Source: Lachnoanaerobaculum sp. ICM7 (GTDB lineage: Bacteria > Bacillota > Clostridia > Lachnospirales > Lachnospiraceae). Taken from it: DNA of 64,000 nt. Shown piece by piece: positions 61,823 through 64,000 of this stretch. The stretch spans positions 1 to 64,000 of the forward strand of contig NZ_ALJL01000016.1 in the NCBI RefSeq assembly GCF_000287675.1, read 5' to 3'. The notes under the pieces are model-generated. The model saw only the letters and a list, made by a program, of their open reading frames with translations, was not told the origin of the DNA and searched no databases. A program made the position numbers and the translations under genes. Positions within the stretch are counted from its first letter, which is position 1, and each line of letters begins with the position of its first letter.

Positions 61823-62932
61823 TTATTTAAATCTGCAAAATCTGTTTGCCTTATCATTACCTAATATCATACATGTCAAAAAAGAGATTGTTAAAAGTAT
61901 AATCAATATAGTTATTTTACCAAATGCAGGCCATATAAAATTATCGAGTAACAAATGTGAAAAGGCATCTCTTATAATTCTGTGAAATGCAAATATCGGC
62001 AAACTGTATACACCGAATCTTTTGAATATATTTGTCAAGAAATTCTTCTTTAATGATGTTACTGCAAATATAAAATAAGAAGTACTCAAGGCATAAGGCA
62101 TATATATAATTCTAAGCGGATTTAATACACCTTTAAATATAGGCAATATATTTCCTTTAGCTATGCGATATCCCCAAGGTCCATAAAAAATCCAAGTATA
62201 AAATCTGACATATTTAAAGAAAACAAAAAATCCCAATACACAAAAAGCTCCCATTGCAAAGAGGCGCATATTTGTTTCTTCAAAAATTGAAGTCTTACTT
62301 AAAGATGAGTATTTTTTATACAATACACCGATATAAAAATACGGAGCAAAAGATACTACCCTGTCTAAAGATAAAAAATCACGTATTTTCACCTGCCAAT
62401 TCATGTTAAGCATTGAAAAAAATGTAAAAAATATTATCAATACCGTTACATATATTGTAACAGCATCAGAAGTAAATTGTTCTCTTTTAATTCGACTTGT
62501 TTTTTTCTTATTCAGCTTCAAAAATAACTCCAAAGGATATAGTGATAATCTGAAGAAAATAAGCGCCGAGATATACCAAGGTGTAGATGATTCATGTAAA
62601 AAATCGGGAATTATATTCCTGTCTCCATAGAATAACATATCACTTATATGCAATAATATCTTCATTAAAAAAAATAACATTATAAGAGGAATAACAGATT
62701 TTAATTTAGTCCCCCTACTTTTCCATGAATCATAATAAAGATATCCGGATAAAAATATAAATGCAGGCATATGAAAACTGTAAATGAATAAAAAAAGTTT
62801 ATTAAAAAGCGTATATTCTCTTTCATTTACAGGCAAAAGAAAATGTCCGAATACCACAAGAAAAATCAATACACCTTTAAATATATCAAGGCTGTAATTC
62901 CTTTTTCTGTGATTGCCCGTACCAGTACTCAT
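61823..62932 (-). CDS. Acyltransferase 3 family membrane protein
   Basis: The 369-residue integral membrane protein has about ten helices. The first segment RNYSLDIFKGVLIFLVVFGH carries the family histidine, and LFIYSFHMPAFIFLSGYLYY matches the second signature. Members O-acylate surface sugars or exopolysaccharides. No polysaccharide genes are adjacent, so the substrate is unknown. It starts after AAAGGTGG and stands between the bisphosphatase terminator and its own terminator. Confidence 0.88.
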   Translation of the reverse strand: MSTGTGNHRKRNYSLDIFKGVLIFLVVFGHFLLPVNEREYTLFNKLFLFIYSFHMPAFIFLSGYLYYDSWKSRGTKLKSVIPLIMLFFLMKILLHISDMLFYGDRNIIPDFLHESSTPWYISALIFFRLSLYPLELFLKLNKKKTSRIKREQFTSDAVTIYVTVLIIFFTFFSMLNMNWQVKIRDFLSLDRVVSFAPYFYIGVLYKKYSSLSKTSIFEETNMRLFAMGAFCVLGFFVFFKYVRFYTWIFYGPWGYRIAKGNILPIFKGVLNPLRIIYMPYALSTSYFIFAVTSLKKNFLTNIFKRFGVYSLPIFAFHRIIRDAFSHLLLDNFIWPAFGKITILIILLTISFLTCMILGNDKANRFCRFK

Positions 62933-62963
62933 ATCTCACCACCTTTCCGTTAAATTTGTTTAA

Positions 62964-63012
62964 AAAATCAAAAAGTATGTAAGCTTTCAGCTTTTAGGCT
63001 TACATACTTTTT
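62964..63012 (-). terminator. Terminator of the fructose-bisphosphatase gene
   Basis: AAAAAGTATGTAAGC (62970-62984) pairs perfectly with GCTTACATACTTTTT (62998-63012), followed by more T in minus-strand RNA. Confidence 0.8.
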
Positions 63013-63015
63013 ATC

Positions 63016-64000
63016 TTACAGTTTCCTGTAATTATCCAATAACATTTTTAAATCGGCAATATCTTCAAGTAATTTCTTTCCTATATCCGTATCCTTTACA
63101 AACATTCGATATACATCCTTTTCAACTATCTCCGATTCCGATTTAATGTCGGTGTTGTTTATCAGGGCATCTTCTACCGAAGTAAAAGGTGTATGCGCTT
63201 TCAATCTCAGTCCGTGAGAATTAAATATCAAAGTATATCCTGCAATTCCCGTAGTTTTATTCATAGAGCGACAGAATCCTCCGTCTATTACAAACAGTCT
63301 TTCATTTGCACGTACAGGATGTTCACCGTCAATCGCATGAACCGGTGTATGTCCGTTTATAATATGTGAATGCGTATCATAAAGACCGAACTCGTGTAAA
63401 ATCTGAATACAAAAGCTTTCATCATAGTACTTGCTGTAATATGGATTTGATTTTTCCTTCCAAAAGCTCTTATCTTCAATATAATCACGCTCAAAAGTCT
63501 TTACTTTTCTACCGCATAAAGGCGATTTCTCACCACCCCATAAAAACCACATAAAATCAACATCATCCTGACTCGGATTATCCGTGTAAGCGGCTCTGGC
63601 TTTTTCATCACATATATCAAACAATGCTTTTCCATGATAACATTTGCCGTTTATACAAAGCATATCAAATATTCCGTTTTCATCAACAGGAACACAACCG
63701 TGATATATAAGATTCCTGTTGTAAACATTGTACATACCGCCTTTATCATATAAAAACTTTATATGTTTATTTAATCTCTGACCGGATACAAAACTTCTAT
63801 GCAGCTTCAGCATAATTTCATTTTCCTCAGAGGTAAGTTCATAAGGATTTTCCTTATTTAATGTCGGGAATATATTTGTTTTCAGTTTTACATTCTCTCC
63901 GTTAACAGTTACAAATCCTTCATCAAGGTCTATATGCTCTAAAAGCAGTCTGTCATCCATACCGTATTCAGGATGCCTTTTTATAAGTTGGCCTTCCAGC
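63016..64000 (-). CDS. fbp: Fructose-1,6-bisphosphatase class III, 3' part (runs off the window)
   Basis: This gluconeogenic enzyme hydrolyses fructose-1,6-bisphosphate. About 328 C-terminal residues are present; the frame stays open to the window edge, and the family is about 650 residues. Visible signatures are LIYHGCVPVDENG, MWFLWGGEKSPLCGRKVKTFERDYI, HIINGHTPVHAIDGE with metal-binding histidines, and FVIDGGFCRSMNKTTGIAGYT. The ATG at 63960 is internal (EYGMDDRLLLE), not the start. Confidence 0.93.
   Translation of the reverse strand, partial: LEGQLIKRHPEYGMDDRLLLEHIDLDEGFVTVNGENVKLKTNIFPTLNKENPYELTSEENEIMLKLHRSFVSGQRLNKHIKFLYDKGGMYNVYNRNLIYHGCVPVDENGIFDMLCINGKCYHGKALFDICDEKARAAYTDNPSQDDVDFMWFLWGGEKSPLCGRKVKTFERDYIEDKSFWKEKSNPYYSKYYDESFCIQILHEFGLYDTHSHIINGHTPVHAIDGEHPVRANERLFVIDGGFCRSMNKTTGIAGYTLIFNSHGLRLKAHTPFTSVEDALINNTDIKSESEIVEKDVYRMFVKDTDIGKKLLEDIADLKMLLDNYRKL

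Noticed and set aside
63960-64000. ATG 63960 as the true start of the bisphosphatase gene
   Set aside because: The frame remains open beyond it to the window edge with family-typical residues before it and no ribosome binding site, so the gene is cut by the window.

Overview
The window is about 64 kb of low-GC Firmicutes DNA, most likely from an anaerobic member of the Lachnospiraceae (Clostridia). This placement is an inference. It rests on AT-rich codon use, strong AGGAGG ribosome binding sites, the dnaG-rpoD-trmK-nif3 order, a single-chain pyruvate:ferredoxin oxidoreductase, the AsrABC sulfite reductase, a clostridial-type class III fructose bisphosphatase, and PyrB with a separate PyrI. 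I saw no rRNA, tRNA or CRISPR array.

Layout. 0.1-1.5 kb (+): pyrBI. 1.5-15.2 kb (all -): housekeeping groups: aconitase-family hydratase and ftsH; comEA-like lipoprotein, orphan response regulator and rlmH; ArsC-like protein, fchA and folD; rimO, pgsA, a short cinA, a small unknown and a DUF2953 protein; yicC, gmk and rpoZ. 15.2-23.5 kb: an accessory island with an IS30-type transposase remnant, a small putative immunity gene and a 2200-residue secreted RHS polymorphic toxin. 23.5-34 kb: a glycan locus with cutC, a cytoplasmic GH29 alpha-L-fucosidase, a transglutaminase-like protein and a sugar ABC transporter (two permeases and a lipoprotein). A histidine kinase/AraC-type regulator pair is divergent from it. 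34-40.3 kb (-): a sortase-assembled pilus locus in the order VWA tip protein, signal-peptidase-like protein, major pilin, class B sortase, minor pilin. This is the order of the streptococcal FCT region (cpa-sipA-fctA-srt-fctB). 40.4-47.8 kb: a YtfQ-YtfR-YtfT-YjfF-type sugar ABC transporter with an AraC-type regulator and kinase pair upstream. 47.8-54.9 kb: nif3, trmK, rpoD, dnaG, a dGTPase and a HerA-like ATPase. 55-61.6 kb: pyruvate:ferredoxin oxidoreductase and asrABC. 61.8-64 kb: an acyltransferase and the 3' part of a class III fructose-1,6-bisphosphatase that runs off the right edge.

The most unusual observation is in the pilus locus. The VWA tip gene and the signal-peptidase-like gene both lack any ATG, GTG or TTG at the place the protein and ribosome binding site demand. 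In each, a perfect AGGAGG is followed after 6 or 8 nt by ATA, and reading from that ATA restores a complete signal sequence or membrane anchor. The signal-peptidase-like protein also lacks both catalytic residues of type I signal peptidases, as reported for streptococcal SipA. The other main candidate is the RHS toxin with its private C-terminal tip and the unrecognised small gene that follows it.
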